Below are positions 40,568 through 51,645 of a stretch of DNA of 64,000 bases, one piece after another. Both the position numbers and the translations under genes were made by a program. The notes beneath the pieces were generated by a model. It was not told the DNA's origin, did not search any database, and saw only the letters and a list, made by a program, of their open reading frames with translations. Numbering within the stretch: position 1 is the first letter of the stretch; each line of letters opens with the position of its first letter. The stretch is from an uncultured SAR86 cluster bacterium (GTDB lineage: Bacteria > Pseudomonadota > Gammaproteobacteria > Magnimaribacterales > AG-339-G14). Location: the NCBI GenBank assembly GCA_902595715.1, contig CACJRI010000003.1:69583-133582 (forward strand), in the 5' to 3' direction.

Positions 40568-42037
40568 ATGTTGCGTATTGAAGAGCAAGCTTTGACCTTC
40601 GACGATGTACTTTTAGTACCGCAATATTCTAGCGTCCTTCCCCAAGAGACCGATTTAAGCACAAAATTAACCAAACAGGTTAATTTAAAAATCCCTATAG
40701 TATCTGCTGCGATGGATACAGTAACTGAAAGCAGAATGTCTATTGCTTTAGCCGAGTTGGGTGGAATTGGTATTATTCATAAAAATATTTCGATTTCTGA
40801 TCAGGCTAAAGAAGTTTCTTTAGTTAAAAAATTTGAAAGCGGAGTAGTAAGAGATCCGATTACTATTTCCTCTAAAAAAAGTGTTGGGGAATTAATCAAG
40901 CTTACTCAAGATTTAAATATCTCAGGTATGCCGGTTGTTAACGATGGTGATTTAGTTGGAATTGTGACTTCCAGAGATTTTCGAAATGTCTCTGATTTAT
41001 CTGCTCCAGTTGAATCCATCATGACACCAAAAAAACGCTTAGTAACTGCAGAGGAAGATGCAAAGTTAGATATTATCAAAAACCTTCTATACAAAAATAG
41101 AATAGAAAAAATCTTATTGGTTGATAAAAGTTTTGCCTTGAAAGGTCTCGTAACTTTGAAAGACATAAATAAAAACAAAGATTTTCCTTTAGCCTCAAAA
41201 GATACCGAAGGCAGACTTCTCGTCGGAGCCGCTGTAGGAAATGGCGAAGAAACTGATGAAAGAGTGGATGCTCTTGTTGAAGCAGGCGTCGATGTTCTTG
41301 TGGTTGATAGTGCTCATGGGCATTCTAAAGGCATTATTGATCGAGTTAAGCGAATCAAGAAAATGAACAAAGGCGTTCAAGTCATTGGTGGTAATGTTGC
41401 AACAGGCGATGGTGCTTTAGACTTAATTAAAGCTGGAGCTGACGCAATTAAAGTCGGAATAGGTCCTGGATCGATTTGTACGACTAGAATTGTAACTGGC
41501 GTAGGTGTACCTCAAATTTCAGCTATTGCAAATGTAGTCAAAGCCATAGGTAAGAAGAATATTCCAGTAATTGCCGATGGCGGGATTAGATTTTCTGGCG
41601 ATATCGCAAAAGCCATAGCTGCTGGAGCTAGTACTGTGATGCTAGGAAGTATTCTCGCCGGAACAGAGGAAGCTCCAGGTCAGGTAGAGCTCTTCCAAGG
41701 AAGAAGTTATAAATCTTATAGAGGCATGGGCTCTGTAGGTGCTATGTCGGGGGAGACAAATTCCGGAGATCGTTATTTTCAAGAAGATGTTTCAAGTTCT
41801 GACAAACTAGTACCAGAAGGAATTGAAGGCAGAGTCCCATATAAAGGCTGGGTAGAAACTACCATCCATCAAATGCTCGGTGGTTTAAGACAAAGCATGG
41901 GTTATACGGGAAGCAAAGACATCAAATCAATGAGAACTAAAACAAAATTCGTGCAAATTACATCGGCAGGAATAAACGAAAGTCATGTTCATGATGTAAG
42001 CGTTACAAAAGAAGCACCAAATTACAGAATTAGCTAA
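40568..42037 (+). CDS. guaB: IMP dehydrogenase
   Basis: [28 protein letters not shown] pair, [18 protein letters not shown]; start set at ATG 40568. Confidence 0.97.
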   Translation: MLRIEEQALTFDDVLLVPQYSSVLPQETDLSTKLTKQVNLKIPIVSAAMDTVTESRMSIALAELGGIGIIHKNISISDQAKEVSLVKKFESGVVRDPITISSKKSVGELIKLTQDLNISGMPVVNDGDLVGIVTSRDFRNVSDLSAPVESIMTPKKRLVTAEEDAKLDIIKNLLYKNRIEKILLVDKSFALKGLVTLKDINKNKDFPLASKDTEGRLLVGAAVGNGEETDERVDALVEAGVDVLVVDSAHGHSKGIIDRVKRIKKMNKGVQVIGGNVATGDGALDLIKAGADAIKVGIGPGSICTTRIVTGVGVPQISAIANVVKAIGKKNIPVIADGGIRFSGDIAKAIAAGASTVMLGSILAGTEEAPGQVELFQGRSYKSYRGMGSVGAMSGETNSGDRYFQEDVSSSDKLVPEGIEGRVPYKGWVETTIHQMLGGLRQSMGYTGSKDIKSMRTKTKFVQITSAGINESHVHDVSVTKEAPNYRIS

Positions 42038-42039
42038 AA

Positions 42040-43593
42040 GTGAATACTGCTATTGATTCAGAAAAAATAATTATTCTGGATTTTGGTTCGCAATATACTC
42101 AATTGATTGCAAGGCGTATTAGAGAACTTGGAGTTTACTCAGAAATTCTATCTTGCAATACCTCCTATAGGAACATTCGAAAAGCTAATCCCAAAGGCAT
42201 TATTATCTCTGGAGGCCCAGAGTCGGTGAATGAAAAAAATACTCTTAAAGTAGATCCTAAAATTTTAGAAAGTGAAGTACCCGTTTTAGGAATTTGTTAT
42301 GGCATGCAACTCATGTCAAAACATTTTAAGGGATCAGTAAATACTTCAATGAAAAGAGAATTTGGCCATGCTGAAATTAAATTAAACAGAGGCAAGTTAT
42401 TTAAAGATATCAAAATCTCCACACTTAATGTTTGGATGAGCCATGGCGACAAAGTAACTAAATTACCCAAAGGATTTAAAAAAGTTGCTTCCTCTAAAAA
42501 CAGTCCAATTGCAGCTTTTGAAAACCATTCAATTAAAAAATATGGCTTACAGTTTCATCCAGAAGTAACACATACTGAAAAGGGCGCTCAAATTTTAAAA
42601 ACTTTTGTCAGAGAAATATGTGGCTGTCAGACTAAATGGAGGCCGAAAAATATAGTCGAAAAACTTGTTGATGATATAAAAAAACAAGTTGGTAAGAAAA
42701 AAGTATTGTTGGGTATCTCCGGCGGAGTTGATTCTTCCGTGGTTGCTGCACTTTTATCAAAGGCAATAGGCAAACAATTGGAATGTATTTTTGTTGATAA
42801 TGGTTTGTTAAGAAAAGATGAAGCCAAACAAGTTCTTAGAGATTTAAAAAAAGCTTTAAAAATCAAGATTCATTTTTCTGATTCTGAAAAATTTTTCCTT
42901 AAAAATTTAAAAGGCAAAAAAGATCCTGAAGAAAAGAGAAAAGTAATAGGAAAAAATTTCATTGATGTCTTTTTGAAAGAAGCAAAAAAAATTAAGGATG
43001 TTTCCTTTCTAGCGCAAGGTACTATCTATCCTGATGTCATTGAATCTTCAGGAATCAAAGGCGGCAAGGCGCATGTCATTAAATCCCACCACAATGTTGG
43101 CGGCTTACCATCATATCTAAATTTGCCTTTAGTTGAGCCTTTAAATTCTTTATTCAAAGACGAGGTAAGAAAAATAGGTTTATCATTGGGCTTACCCAAG
43201 TCTTTGATTGGCAGACATCCTTTTCCCGGTCCTGGTTTAGCAGTAAGAACAATTGGAGAGATTACTAAAGAAAAATTAGATATCTTAAGAGAGGCAGACC
43301 ATATCTTTATTGAAGAGCTTGTAGCAGCAAATCTTTATGATAAGGTCAGTCAAGCATTTGCCGTGTTTTTGCCAATCAAAAGTGTCGGTGTAGTGGGGGA
43401 TGCTAGGCGCTATGAATATGTGATTGCTCTCAGAGCTGCAGAAACTATTGATTTTATGACAGCGAAAGCCTCTCAACTTAATCATAATTTATTGAATAAA
43501 GTTTCCGATAGGATTATCAATGAAATTCCAAAAGTTTCTAGAGTTGTCTATGATATTTCTAGTAAACCACCAGCCACTATTGAGTGGGAGTAA
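42040..43593 (+). CDS. guaA: GMP synthase (glutamine-hydrolysing)
   Basis: [51 protein letters not shown] start. Confidence 0.98.
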   Translation: MNTAIDSEKIIILDFGSQYTQLIARRIRELGVYSEILSCNTSYRNIRKANPKGIIISGGPESVNEKNTLKVDPKILESEVPVLGICYGMQLMSKHFKGSVNTSMKREFGHAEIKLNRGKLFKDIKISTLNVWMSHGDKVTKLPKGFKKVASSKNSPIAAFENHSIKKYGLQFHPEVTHTEKGAQILKTFVREICGCQTKWRPKNIVEKLVDDIKKQVGKKKVLLGISGGVDSSVVAALLSKAIGKQLECIFVDNGLLRKDEAKQVLRDLKKALKIKIHFSDSEKFFLKNLKGKKDPEEKRKVIGKNFIDVFLKEAKKIKDVSFLAQGTIYPDVIESSGIKGGKAHVIKSHHNVGGLPSYLNLPLVEPLNSLFKDEVRKIGLSLGLPKSLIGRHPFPGPGLAVRTIGEITKEKLDILREADHIFIEELVAANLYDKVSQAFAVFLPIKSVGVVGDARRYEYVIALRAAETIDFMTAKASQLNHNLLNKVSDRIINEIPKVSRVVYDISSKPPATIEWE

Positions 43594-43606
43594 TTAATAA
43601 TCATTT

Positions 43607-44341
43607 ATGATATTTATAATGATGGAGGGGAACAAATTGAAAATTAATTACGAGAAATTACATGCGCTTAGCTTTCTTAATAGAGAAAATCTTTACAAAG
43701 ACAAATTTGGTATAGATTATGAAAAGTTCTCAACTAGATTAGGAGAAATAGAAAAAGATCCATTCATAGGATTCGTGGGAAGCAAATATTCTGAAGCTAA
43801 GGTTAGAGTGCTTTTCTTGGGAAAATCCAACGCAGAAAGTAAACCTAAAGATCAAGATAAAGATATCCTTATAAATCAATATCTAAAACAATTAAGAGAC
43901 TCTACAGGAAACTTTGAGCAAAGATATAGAGAATACGCAAATCAATATTCTGATAAAACCATAGGGGCCTTTAGGACTTGGGACATAAATAGATTTCCTG
44001 TTTATTTTAGGAATAGAACAAGGATTGATATTGAAGAAACGGCTTATGCAAATATTGTTCCTTTTAGATATATTGGAGCCCCTAGCAAGAGGGTTTATAA
44101 AATAGCATTTAATAATTTTACCAATGAACTTGTTTCTATCATTCAACCTCATCAGATAATTCCATTAGGAGCTAATTTAGATACTGGAATAATTAAAGAT
44201 TACCTTGATACTGGAGAATTAAGTGTAAAAATATCAAATGGAATTTCTAGAGAAGGAAGAGATAAAAGAATTTCTGATGAAGGTTATAGGACACTAGATC
44301 AAGCCATTGAAGATTATGAAGATTTGCTTTTAGAAAATTAA
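43607..44341 (+). CDS. Uncharacterised protein, possibly uracil-DNA-glycosylase-like fold
   Basis: VRVLFLGKSNAES ... ETAYANIVPFRYIG ... QIIPLGANL resembles UDG-superfamily spacing (weak). Confidence 0.4.
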   Translation: MIFIMMEGNKLKINYEKLHALSFLNRENLYKDKFGIDYEKFSTRLGEIEKDPFIGFVGSKYSEAKVRVLFLGKSNAESKPKDQDKDILINQYLKQLRDSTGNFEQRYREYANQYSDKTIGAFRTWDINRFPVYFRNRTRIDIEETAYANIVPFRYIGAPSKRVYKIAFNNFTNELVSIIQPHQIIPLGANLDTGIIKDYLDTGELSVKISNGISREGRDKRISDEGYRTLDQAIEDYEDLLLEN

Positions 44342-44343
44342 TA

Positions 44344-44694
44344 ATGTTTACAGGATCTTGCCATTGTAAGAAAGTTCGTTTTCAAATAAAGGCTGAGAAT
44401 ATTTATGAGGATGTTTACAGATGTAATTGTTCCTTATGCATAAAGAAATCTATTGTCATGAAAGCAGTACCAAAGGAATTTTTTACTTTGTTAGAAGGTG
44501 ATGAATATTTAGGTCTATACAAATGGAATAAAAATATTGCTGAGCATTATTTTTGTAAACTTTGTGGAGTTTATACTCATCACAAAAGAAGAAGATATCC
44601 TGATCAAATAGCAGTAAATTTGGCCTGTCTAGATGATTTAGAATTACCAAATGATATCAACATAAGTTTAGTGGATGGTGCTAGTCATGATTAG
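44344..44694 (+). CDS. GFA/CENP-V domain zinc protein
   Basis: MFTGSCHCKKVRFQI, CNCSLCIKKS, FCKLCGVYTHH. Confidence 0.88.
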   Translation: MFTGSCHCKKVRFQIKAENIYEDVYRCNCSLCIKKSIVMKAVPKEFFTLLEGDEYLGLYKWNKNIAEHYFCKLCGVYTHHKRRRYPDQIAVNLACLDDLELPNDINISLVDGASHD

Positions 44695-44737
44695 TCAGCA
44701 TGATTTAATACACAACCATGGTTAAAGAGTTATAAAA

Positions 44738-45433
44738 ATGCTTAGCAATATTTTAGAAAGACTAAAAGATGCTTTTGGTTATGGTTCTAAATATTATAAC
44801 GGAGATCTAATTGAATACTTTGATGATTTATTTAAACAACTTGAGAAAAAATTAATTGAACCCGAAAATGCTAAATCAAAAGTTAAAGAACTTTTTTTGG
44901 CTAATCAAGATTTGAAGTCACATTTTCTTGATACTTATTGTGATAAACAACAAGAACGGAAACATTTACAGATTATAGGAAGTAAAGTTCGTTTATTTAA
45001 CAGACTACGTTTTGGGATAATAAACCTCGAAGAAAATGGATACGAACCTATTCATTGTCATCAAGGTTTTATTTCTTTCCAAATAGTTCTTGCCGGAAAG
45101 TGTACTCTTGATGAATTTGATAAAATTTCTTTGAAAGGCAATAAAGTAATATTCAAACCATATAAAAATCAAGTATTAAGTAGCAACGATGTAATGTTGA
45201 ACTTTTCTAGATTTAGAGGCATCCATGGATTTGGTGCAATAGAAGGTCCAACCAGGATACTCACCATAGGTAAGTATTATGGTCTTTTTGGAAAATATCG
45301 GTTTTCTACCAATAATAGAGGGTATTTGGATATAGATAACCAAAAAAAGATTAGCTCACAGCTTCTACAAACCTCTTTAATTGAAGAACGCGAAGCTTAT
45401 AGTAAATATTCTAAGATAAATAATTTTTCTTAG
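44738..45433 (+). CDS. Uncharacterised protein with possible cupin region
   Basis: EENGYEPIHCHQGFISFQIVLAGKCTLDEF. Confidence 0.45.
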   Translation: MLSNILERLKDAFGYGSKYYNGDLIEYFDDLFKQLEKKLIEPENAKSKVKELFLANQDLKSHFLDTYCDKQQERKHLQIIGSKVRLFNRLRFGIINLEENGYEPIHCHQGFISFQIVLAGKCTLDEFDKISLKGNKVIFKPYKNQVLSSNDVMLNFSRFRGIHGFGAIEGPTRILTIGKYYGLFGKYRFSTNNRGYLDIDNQKKISSQLLQTSLIEEREAYSKYSKINNFS

Positions 45434-45511
45434 ATTTAAAGATAGCCATGCCAACTCTCTAAAGCCATAGGCTTGTTAAGCTATCTCTTCCTTACAAAGA
45501 AATATTCCAAA

Positions 45512-46234
45512 TTAAAGTTCAAATTCTTTTGAATTTTTCAGCATATGCGCAGGCCCATGGGTTAGATTTATAGCTGCATTTTCTCCATAAAGCATTTCTT
45601 TTTGAGCTGCATAATGCTTCCTATCTTTTGCAAGTGGCGCCAATTCCTCTGCTTTTTTTATTGCTAATTCAGGTAATTCTTCAAACGAACCTTTGCCTTG
45701 AACAATTCCTGCTGCAAAAGCATCTTCTCCAGTCCAACGTTTAGACAATTGAACAGTTTCAAAAAACGAATTCGCTGGAATTTTATGTCTAAATAAAGCC
45801 AATTCTGGTCTCGGTATTTTAAATCCAAGTTGCATTTCATTTGCGCAGAGGAATCCACGATCTTCTCTCATCAATCTCAAATCATGAGAGAGAGCCAACA
45901 TAAAACCTGCACCAAAGGCATGACCATTAACAACACAAATACTCGGGATTGGCAAAGTTATTATTCTTCCCATTAAGTACATGAACTCTTCGCCAAATAC
46001 TTCTCTATCTCCACCTTCTGGATGACCTTCGGGGTCTTGCATCCAGTCAAGATCTAGCCCATTTGAAAAGAATTTAGGATCTTTAGAAGATGTTACTAAT
46101 GCTCCTGGACCCTCGTCTTTTTCAATTTCATCTAATGCTCCAGCAAACTCTCTTACAAATGAAGTATTCCAGCGGTTTTCGCCAGCATTCATATATAAAT
46201 GATAAATAGATTCTTTTTTTTCTAGTTCAATCAC
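45512..46234 (-). CDS. Enoyl-CoA hydratase/isomerase family protein
   Basis: SNGLDLDWM, PSICVVNGHAFGAGFMLALSHDLRLM. Confidence 0.9.
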   Translation of the reverse strand: MIELEKKESIYHLYMNAGENRWNTSFVREFAGALDEIEKDEGPGALVTSSKDPKFFSNGLDLDWMQDPEGHPEGGDREVFGEEFMYLMGRIITLPIPSICVVNGHAFGAGFMLALSHDLRLMREDRGFLCANEMQLGFKIPRPELALFRHKIPANSFFETVQLSKRWTGEDAFAAGIVQGKGSFEELPELAIKKAEELAPLAKDRKHYAAQKEMLYGENAAINLTHGPAHMLKNSKEFEL

Positions 46235-46360
46235 AATAATTTCCTAAATTTTTATTATTCAAAATACTATACACAAAAAATAATGAGTAACTAAGAGGCT
46301 TTGCCTTGTAAAAAATACCTAAATTGTTTAATTTAAATTCTTATATATCAAGGAGAGCAT

Positions 46361-47170
46361 ATGACCAAAATAACTTCATCACCAGAATTCATTTCACTTG
46401 AAGAAGCCGTAGAAATGAAAGTAGGTACTAGAATTACCTTTGTTCCCGGAATTCAGGCAATTTATGCTGAAGCTTTAAAAAATATTTGTTATGTAAAAAA
46501 AATAAAAGTCATAAGAGTTTTACATCCTTTTATGGGTATTGACAAAAAAACCGGAGAAGATCGTCAAGCTAGGCTTTACGAACTTACCAGCCAAACATCT
46601 TTGCCTACAATGTTTCATGATGAAGAGCGTCCTAGAAACGTTTGGATAGAGCAACTTGCTTTGGCAGAAAAGATTGGCTCCTCGGATGGCATAAATTTAA
46701 TTCCAGATAATTTTCAAGAAAGAGCAGACATGTTTGGGTTGTGTGCCATAGTTTTGGGTGAAGATGGACTTGTTTGGAATATGAGAATCTTATCTGACAG
46801 TCCACTTGCTAGAAAATATGGTTATAGTGATGATGCAAGTTCTAAAGCTCCAAGTAAAATGGCAGAAATCATCAGGCTGATTGACCATCAGCTTAAAAAA
46901 CAACAAGAAAAAGGGTCTAAATATTTAGTTGGTGACAAAATTTCTGCAGCAGATATTTACTGGTCAACTATCAGTATGACAATACTCCCAGCTTCTTTGG
47001 AGATCATGCCAAAGACTAAACAAAATGAGGGCATGCTTTTTTTCTTTGAAGCAAATTCCAAGATTCCAGAAATCAAAGAGGTGTTGAGTGACAGAATTCT
47101 TTCTCATCGAGACTATATTTTAAAAACTTATTGCGAAACTCCTGCTGTTCTTGGCGGAGATCCTATTTAA
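46361..47170 (+). CDS. Glutathione S-transferase-like protein
   Basis: Thioredoxin-like N-term, C-terminal SKYLVGDKISAADIYWST. Confidence 0.7.
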   Translation: MTKITSSPEFISLEEAVEMKVGTRITFVPGIQAIYAEALKNICYVKKIKVIRVLHPFMGIDKKTGEDRQARLYELTSQTSLPTMFHDEERPRNVWIEQLALAEKIGSSDGINLIPDNFQERADMFGLCAIVLGEDGLVWNMRILSDSPLARKYGYSDDASSKAPSKMAEIIRLIDHQLKKQQEKGSKYLVGDKISAADIYWSTISMTILPASLEIMPKTKQNEGMLFFFEANSKIPEIKEVLSDRILSHRDYILKTYCETPAVLGGDPI

Positions 47171-47179
47171 AATCAAAAG

Positions 47180-48037
47180 ATGTCTATTTGGAACGACTTA
47201 TCGTGGGTTGAGGGAATAAGAACTCCTTTTCTTAATTTCTTTTTTTACAATGTTTCTTTGACTGGATATCCGATCTTTTTATTTTTATTTATAGCCTTTG
47301 GATATTTTTTTTGGTCGCCTCAAAGGTTTTCTAGAGTTGCTATGCTGCTATTTATTTCTGCAGTGATAAATAGTTTTTTAAAAGATCTCTTTCAGGATCC
47401 AAGACCTCCAGCAGACTTTATGTTGGATGAAGGAACTGGAACTAGTTATGGTTGGCCAAGCGGCCATGCCCAAATTGCTGTAACTCTTTGGGGGCTTTTA
47501 GCTTACGAACTAAAAAATAAATTTATATCTTTAGGAGCTGTAACTTTTATCTTACTAGTTGCCTTTAGTAGAATGTATCTAGGCGTGCATGATTTAGGAG
47601 ATGTAGCTGCAGGTCTTTTAATTGGAGGATTTATTCTTTTGCTTTGGCATTATGCTGTTGTTTATAAGCTTTATGAAAAATTTGATAGGTTATCTTGGTT
47701 TTTTATTCTTATTTCTTTTCAATTATTTGTTCATTTGCTCTATCCATCGCATGAAGGCCATGAGATATCCAATTGGTTATTGGGAGCTATGACTGGGTGG
47801 TATCTAGGAGCGTCAAACTTAGTTATCGCATCAAATAATTTAATAAAACTCTTGTTGTCACTAATTAGTACTGTGGCAGTTTTCTTTCTAATGATATTTC
47901 TCTTCCAACTTGAAGGGCTCGTCGAGTTATCCGGATTAATATCTATTTTATTCAGTTATTCCCTAGGTCTATTCTTCTCAATTTTTGTCTCTTGGGTAAT
48001 CCCAAGATTTTGGAAATTATTTAATCTTGCTAACTGA
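47180..48037 (+). CDS. PAP2-superfamily membrane phosphatase
   Basis: KDLFQDPRPP, YGWPSGHAQIAV, SRMYLGVHDLGDVAAG motifs. Confidence 0.93.
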   Translation: MSIWNDLSWVEGIRTPFLNFFFYNVSLTGYPIFLFLFIAFGYFFWSPQRFSRVAMLLFISAVINSFLKDLFQDPRPPADFMLDEGTGTSYGWPSGHAQIAVTLWGLLAYELKNKFISLGAVTFILLVAFSRMYLGVHDLGDVAAGLLIGGFILLLWHYAVVYKLYEKFDRLSWFFILISFQLFVHLLYPSHEGHEISNWLLGAMTGWYLGASNLVIASNNLIKLLLSLISTVAVFFLMIFLFQLEGLVELSGLISILFSYSLGLFFSIFVSWVIPRFWKLFNLAN

Positions 48038-48041
48038 ATAG

Positions 48042-48671
48042 ATGAACGAATCCGTAAAACTCTGGGGGGCAGGGACTGCAAGAACTCTCAGACCAATATG
48101 GATGGCTGAAGAATTGGAAATAAATTATGAATTAATACCAATTGGTCCTCGAACAGGAGAAACTCAAACAGAAGAATTTTCTGAAATCAACCCAAAGCAA
48201 AAAATACCGGCTATGGAACATAAGGAATTGAAACTATCAGAAAGCCTTACGATTTGTAGATATTTACAAAAAAACTTTGCTTCTAAGAAAATTTTTATTC
48301 CTAGGAATGATATTGCTATTTCTAAGGAAGACGAATGGTGTAATTTTATCTATGGAGAATTAGATGAAACCTCTCTTTATGTCATGAGAAGGCATTATGA
48401 TTTGAAAGATATTTATGGCGAGTCACCAATTGTGGTGGATGCCTGCAGAGAATATTTTATGCGACAAATTAAAGTAGTAGATCATCACTTAAATTCCAGA
48501 GAAACCATTCTCCAAGATGGGTTTGGACTAGCTGATATTTTTTTGATGACTTGTTTAGATTGGGCGATTTTTTATGAGTTTTCTTTACCTGATAATGTAG
48601 CACAATATAGAGATAGAATAGCTTTAAGGACTGCTTATCAAAAAGCGATGAAAATAAACTATTCAAACTAA
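48042..48671 (+). CDS. Glutathione S-transferase
   Basis: INPKQKIPAMEHKELKLSESLTICRYL; GFGLADIFLMTCLDWA. Confidence 0.88.
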   Translation: MNESVKLWGAGTARTLRPIWMAEELEINYELIPIGPRTGETQTEEFSEINPKQKIPAMEHKELKLSESLTICRYLQKNFASKKIFIPRNDIAISKEDEWCNFIYGELDETSLYVMRRHYDLKDIYGESPIVVDACREYFMRQIKVVDHHLNSRETILQDGFGLADIFLMTCLDWAIFYEFSLPDNVAQYRDRIALRTAYQKAMKINYSN

Positions 48672-48678
48672 TAAAAAT

Positions 48679-49866
48679 ATGGGACCTTTAAAAGGAGTAA
48701 AAGTTTTAGACCTAACTAGCATGGTTTCTGGTCCGGTTGGCGCAATGATTTTAGCAGACCAAGGCGCTGAAGTGATAAAGGTTGAACCTGTCTCAGGTGA
48801 ATTGGTTAGACATATGGCCGCAACCCATAATGGAGTAAATCCGGTATTTTTTTCTTGTAACAGGGGAAAAAAATCTATCGCATTAGATCTTAAGTCTCAA
48901 GAAGGAAAAGAAATCCTTTTTAAGCTTGCAGAAGATGCAGATGTTTTTATGCAAAATTTTCGACCAGGTGCTATAGATAGGATGGGCTTTGGTGAAAAAG
49001 CGATCAGAAAGATAAATCAGGACATTATTTATCTTTCTATAAGTGGTTTTGGTAATGAAGGGCCTTATGCAAATTCAAGAGTCTATGATCCTGTCATTCA
49101 AGCTTTATCTGGAGCTACAGACATACAAGCAGATCGAGACACTGGTAGACCAAAAATGTTTCGAATTATCATCGCCGACAAAGTTACTTCTCTGACTGCT
49201 GCTCAAGCGATTTCATCTGCTCTTTATGCAAGAGAAAAACTGGGAATAAGCCAACACATAGAATTATCCATGTTGGATTCAATGATTTCATTTTTTTGGC
49301 CTGAAGGTATGGCTGGAATCGTTTTTGCAGAAAATGAGGTGGATGTAAGAAAGCTTCAAGGTTCTCAAGATTTAATTTATGAAGCGAAAGATAGATTCAT
49401 TACTGCAGGCGCAGTATCTGACGCAGAATGGCAGGGAATGTGTAAAGCTTTGGAAAGGGAGGATTTGATAGACGATGAGAGATTTGCTACACCAGCAGGA
49501 AGAGTAAGTAATGCTCAAGAAAGAAAAGAAATCACAGGAGTAGAAATTTCGAAGTGGGAAAGCGAAAAAATTCTTGCTCGCTTTAAAGCAGAAGGAGTTC
49601 CAAGTGCGCCGTTATTAGATCGTATGGAATTATTAGATAATGAACAAATCATTGCTAACCAATCTGTTCTCAAACTGAACTACGAAGAATTTGGTGAAGT
49701 TCGCCAAGCTAGACCTGCAGCTAGATTTGAAAAAACTCCTAGCGAAATATCAAGACCGGCACCAAAGCTAGGAGAACATAGCAAAGAAATCCTCTTGAAC
49801 CTTGGCTATTCAGAAGAAAAAATCAATTCTCTTGTTTCAGAAAAAAAACTTTTCGTCACAGATTAG
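48679..49866 (+). CDS. CaiB/BaiF class III CoA-transferase
   Basis: MGPLKGVKVLDLTSMVSGPVGAMILADQGAEVIKVEP, NRGKKSIALDLKS. Confidence 0.95.
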   Translation: MGPLKGVKVLDLTSMVSGPVGAMILADQGAEVIKVEPVSGELVRHMAATHNGVNPVFFSCNRGKKSIALDLKSQEGKEILFKLAEDADVFMQNFRPGAIDRMGFGEKAIRKINQDIIYLSISGFGNEGPYANSRVYDPVIQALSGATDIQADRDTGRPKMFRIIIADKVTSLTAAQAISSALYAREKLGISQHIELSMLDSMISFFWPEGMAGIVFAENEVDVRKLQGSQDLIYEAKDRFITAGAVSDAEWQGMCKALEREDLIDDERFATPAGRVSNAQERKEITGVEISKWESEKILARFKAEGVPSAPLLDRMELLDNEQIIANQSVLKLNYEEFGEVRQARPAARFEKTPSEISRPAPKLGEHSKEILLNLGYSEEKINSLVSEKKLFVTD

Positions 49867-49875
49867 AGCAATTAT

Positions 49876-50985
49876 ATGAATGACCTAGATCTTTCTAAGC
49901 CAATTCTTCTTTATGGCTCTAATATTTCTTATTTTACTGGAAAAATGGAAAACTATTTTAGAGTTAAAGAAATTTCTTACGAGCAAAAGATTCTGAATTA
50001 TCCTAAATTTGAAAGAACCATGAAAGAAAAAGTCGGCATCCATCAAATGCCGGCTGTTGAGTTACCCGATGGCAGATGGATGACCGATACCACTAAAATG
50101 ATTCAATGGTTTGAATCTAAAATTCCAGAGAACAAAATTATCCCCGAAGATCCTGTTCAAGCATTTTTTGCTTTTTTATTAGAGGATTGGGCAGATGAAT
50201 GGTGGTGGAGAACCGCTATGCATTATCGCTGGCATTATTCTGAGGGAGCGCATTTTGCTTCAAGACATTTGGCAGAAGAATTATTAAGCTCTGTTCCTTT
50301 ACCTATTTGGATAAAAAAAATATTTTTAATTAGAAGACAAAGAAATGGCTATACAACTGGAGATGGAATCACAAAAGAAAATTTTAAAACAGTTGAAGAT
50401 GAATTTTTTAAACTATTGGAGAATCTTAATAATATTTTTGAAAAGAGAAAGTTTCTTTTCGGTAATTGTCCTTCAATAGCTGATATTGGTTTTTCCGGTC
50501 CTTTCTTTAGGCATTTTGCTTTAGACCCAGTTCCTTTAGAAATTATTCGCCAAAATGCTCCCAACGTTTTGAGCTGGGTAAGTAATTTATGGAATGCAAG
50601 ATTGTCAAAAATAGATAATGATTTTGAAGAGGGAATTCCTAAAGATCTGGAAACATTGTTCAGAGAAATTGGAAAAGTCTATTTGCCTTACTTATCGGCA
50701 AATGTAGATGCAGTAAAACAAAAAAAAACCAAATTTGATTTCAAATTTGGAAATGTCTTTCTAAAAGACGCAAGATACTCACTATATAGAGTATGGTGCT
50801 TGAAAGAGATAAGAGATCGCTTCAGCAGACTTAGTGAGGAGAATAAAAATCAAGTAGAAATTCTTCTCAAAAAATATGAATGTTGGGAACCTTTATGGAG
50901 AGATAAAAACCTTCCTTTGATGGATAATCAAGAGGAAGGATTACCTTTTAAAGCTGATAGAAAGATGATCGGAGTAAACGAATGA
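49876..50985 (+). CDS. Glutathione S-transferase family protein, extended (369 aa)
   Basis: LYGSNISYFTGKMENYFRVKEISYEQK, HQMPAVELPDGRWMTDTTKMIQWFE; FGNCPSIADIGFSGPFF. Confidence 0.75.
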   Translation: MNDLDLSKPILLYGSNISYFTGKMENYFRVKEISYEQKILNYPKFERTMKEKVGIHQMPAVELPDGRWMTDTTKMIQWFESKIPENKIIPEDPVQAFFAFLLEDWADEWWWRTAMHYRWHYSEGAHFASRHLAEELLSSVPLPIWIKKIFLIRRQRNGYTTGDGITKENFKTVEDEFFKLLENLNNIFEKRKFLFGNCPSIADIGFSGPFFRHFALDPVPLEIIRQNAPNVLSWVSNLWNARLSKIDNDFEEGIPKDLETLFREIGKVYLPYLSANVDAVKQKKTKFDFKFGNVFLKDARYSLYRVWCLKEIRDRFSRLSEENKNQVEILLKKYECWEPLWRDKNLPLMDNQEEGLPFKADRKMIGVNE

Positions 50986-51611
50986 AAAAAAAAATGAAGC
51001 TTTATGATTTTCCAAAAGCCCCAAATCCCCGAAGAGTAAAAATATTTGCTCACGAAAAGGACATTGAATTGGAACTCATAAATTGCGATATGGCAAAAAG
51101 GGAGCATAAAACTCCTGAGTTTTTAGCAAAAAATCCCAGTGGAAAGATTCCCGTATTGGAACTTGATAATGGTGAGTGCATCTCTGAGTCTGTAGCTATT
51201 TGTCGCTATTTGGAACTTATCAAGCCTGATCCAAATTTGTTTGGTATAGATGCTTATGAAATAGCCTACATCGAAAGTCGAAATAGGCATATTGAATTTG
51301 AACTTTGGACTCAAATTGGAGTATCTTGGGTTAATGGCCCTATAGTGGGTAGTCTAGGTTTGTTCGATCAAATACCTGATGCAAAAGCCGCAAGCGATAA
51401 AAATGTTAGAGCTTTTTATCAGCGGTTAGATCAAGAATTTTCTTTTAATAATTTTGTTGCGGGCAATCGCTTTACTATTGCAGATATTACTCTAGTATCG
51501 GCAATAGACTTTGCCTCAGAGATGGTCGATTTAAAACCAAGAAATGATTTGAAGAATCTGTATAGATGGTACGAGGAAGTTTCTTCAAGACCGAGTATGC
51601 AAATAGAATAA
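50982..51611 (+). CDS. Glutathione S-transferase
   Basis: MKLYDFPKAPNPRRVKIFAHEK, NPSGKIPVLELDNGECISESVAICRYLE, FTIADITLVSAIDF. Confidence 0.92.
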   Translation: MKKKMKLYDFPKAPNPRRVKIFAHEKDIELELINCDMAKREHKTPEFLAKNPSGKIPVLELDNGECISESVAICRYLELIKPDPNLFGIDAYEIAYIESRNRHIEFELWTQIGVSWVNGPIVGSLGLFDQIPDAKAASDKNVRAFYQRLDQEFSFNNFVAGNRFTIADITLVSAIDFASEMVDLKPRNDLKNLYRWYEEVSSRPSMQIE

Positions 51612-51645
51612 TCGAGTTTACATATACAAAACAAAGGAGAAAAAA

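Noticed and set aside
44686-44712. Imperfect direct repeat AGTCATGATT / AGTCAGCATGATT
   Set aside because: Too short and imperfect in AT-rich sequence to support a functional claim.
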